Translations under genes and position numbers: made by a program
Shown here: positions 6,291 to 7,282 of the stretch, piece after piece
How the letters are laid out: every line of letters starts with the position of its first letter
Numbering within the stretch: the first letter of the stretch is position 1
The notes under the pieces: model-generated
What the model was told of the DNA's origin: nothing
What the model saw: the letters and a program-made list of their open reading frames with translations, nothing else
Database searches by the model: none
Origin: Gemmatimonadales bacterium UBA7835
Lineage (GTDB): Bacteria; Gemmatimonadota; Gemmatimonadetes; Longimicrobiales; Gaopeijiaceae
Length of the DNA stretch: 7,282 nucleotides
NCBI GenBank assembly: GCA_002500925.1
Contig: DLTN01000060.1
Span: 19,520-26,801, forward strand
Reading direction: 5' to 3'

Positions 6291-7235
6291 ATGCCCACAC
6301 GCAATGACCAGAAGCGACGACTAGAGGTTGGGCTCGGCAGCCTTGCCTTGGAAGAAAACGTCCCTCTCGCTCCTATGACCACATTTCGCATTGGTGGGCC
6401 AGCTGACTTCCTTGTTCGGGTTCGAACTTCAGACGAGCTAGAGCGGGCTGTCAGTACAGCCCGCGCAAATCAAATCCCATGGTTCCTTCTTGGCCATGGA
6501 GCCAATATCCTCGTGGCGGACGCAGGTTTCCGGGGACTTGTAATTCGCTGTGAACTCGACGGTATCGAATTCCTCGAACATGATAGAGTTCGGGCTGGAG
6601 CGGGTGTTGCAATGTACCCCGATCTAATCAACGAAACGCTTATAAGGGGACTCGGTGGCCTACACCACTTCGTTGGCATACCTAGCACTGTGGGCGGAGC
6701 ATTGTGGCAAAATCTGCACTTCCTAGCGCCTGATCGTCAGCGAACCTTCTTCATAGAAGAGGTACTGGCATCCGCTGAGATCCTTACCGAGGAGGGTGAG
6801 CGGAAGACTGTGGACGTGGATTATTTTGAGTTCGAATACGACCACAGTGTGCTCCATCATCGATCGGATATCGTTCTTTCAGCGACGTTCGCGCTAGCAA
6901 AGGAACCAGTCGACGAACTCCGGAAGGTGGTTAGGAGCAACCTTGAGTGGCGAGATGATCGGCATCCAGATCTCTGGCTGTACCCCAGTGTTGGCTCAAT
7001 CTTCAAGAAGATCGACGGTATCGGCGCCGGACGTCTAATCGACGAATGCGGACTGAAGGGCCATTCCCAAGGAGCGGCCGGAATCTTCCACCGGCACGCG
7101 AACATCATAGTAAATCACGGAGGGGCTACAGCGTCAGAGGTTCGGGCACTGATCGATTTAGCTCGTGATACCGTAGCTCGAGAGACAGGTCACGAACTAA
7201 TGACCGAAATCTCTTTTGTAGGAGACTTCAGGTAA
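6291..7235 (+). CDS. murB: UDP-N-acetylmuramate dehydrogenase-like flavoprotein (divergent MurB)
   Basis: MurB reduces UDP-N-acetylglucosamine enolpyruvate to UDP-N-acetylmuramate with NADPH and FAD in cytoplasmic peptidoglycan synthesis. The 314 residues show the FAD-binding half with TTFRIGGPADF (30-40), LGHGANILV (67-75) and GLGGLHHFVGIPSTVGGALWQN (120-141). They also show the substrate half with GSIFKK (Ser236, the expected proton donor), GAGRLIDECGLKG (245-257), HANIIVN (269-275) and LMTEISFVG (Glu306, the expected catalytic Glu). The absence of an insertion near GLKG...HANIIVN suggests the shorter type II form. Several motifs are unusual: GHGAN for GGGSN, IPSTVGGALWQN for IPGSVGGA..MN, and YDHS (183-186) where the family normally has Y-R-x-S. 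The fold call is firm, and MurB function is likely but not proven. The gene is transcribed away from the DinB-like gene. No Shine-Dalgarno sequence precedes the ATG. Confidence 0.87.
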   Translation: MPTRNDQKRRLEVGLGSLALEENVPLAPMTTFRIGGPADFLVRVRTSDELERAVSTARANQIPWFLLGHGANILVADAGFRGLVIRCELDGIEFLEHDRVRAGAGVAMYPDLINETLIRGLGGLHHFVGIPSTVGGALWQNLHFLAPDRQRTFFIEEVLASAEILTEEGERKTVDVDYFEFEYDHSVLHHRSDIVLSATFALAKEPVDELRKVVRSNLEWRDDRHPDLWLYPSVGSIFKKIDGIGAGRLIDECGLKGHSQGAAGIFHRHANIIVNHGGATASEVRALIDLARDTVARETGHELMTEISFVGDFR

Positions 7236-7282
7236 TCCAGTTCTATCATGAGTCCCTAGCACACTCAGACGAACCTGCTTCT

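Noticed and set aside
1..7282. Mobile element, phage defence or CRISPR system
   Set aside because: No transposase, integrase, direct-repeat array, toxin-antitoxin pair or tRNA-like fold was seen. All larger genes belong to known families, five of them housekeeping.

Overview
The window looks like an ordinary chromosomal, housekeeping stretch of a Gram-negative bacterium. The outer membrane is implied by a signal-peptide-bearing beta-barrel porin ending in Phe, and murB implies peptidoglycan. Base composition by eye is a little above 50% GC and looks even across the window. No insertion sequence, phage gene, tRNA, rRNA or CRISPR array was seen. The taxon cannot be fixed by reading. Gemmatimonadota or a related phylum is my best guess, held at low confidence.

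Layout. Six genes lie on the minus strand and one on the plus strand. In the minus-strand direction of transcription (right to left) they are: a DinB-like four-helix metalloprotein (5670-6131); an OprP/OprO-type porin (4606-5673); a 189-base gap holding several hairpins, two of them terminator-like (about 4436-4577); secD (2764-4416); secF (1792-2751); tatD (1019-1795); and the first 340 codons of mutL (1-1022), which runs off the left edge. murB (6291-7235) is divergent from the DinB-like gene across a 159-base gap. The last 47 bases (7236-7282) hold nothing I can support.

How the genes fit together. Two minus-strand units are likely. The first is the DinB-like gene plus the porin, joined by an ATGA overlap. 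The second is secD-secF-tatD-mutL, with 12 bases between secD and secF, a GTGA overlap between secF and tatD, and an ATGA overlap between tatD and mutL. SecD and SecF form the proton-driven accessory complex of the Sec translocon, on which porin export depends. TatD and MutL are nucleic-acid maintenance proteins and are probably co-transcribed without a direct functional link.

The most interesting region is the leader of secD. Two terminator-like hairpins, each ending in six Ts, share an ACAGCCCG repeat. They stand just upstream of the secD start, too close for a promoter to fit between the second one and the ATG. A 15-codon ORF overlaps the first hairpin, and the arms can also pair in an alternative 2:3 register. 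This is the arrangement of a transcription attenuator, but it rests on short stems and needs testing. The second point of interest is murB, which departs from the usual family motifs at several places, including the position where a catalytic-site Arg is expected.
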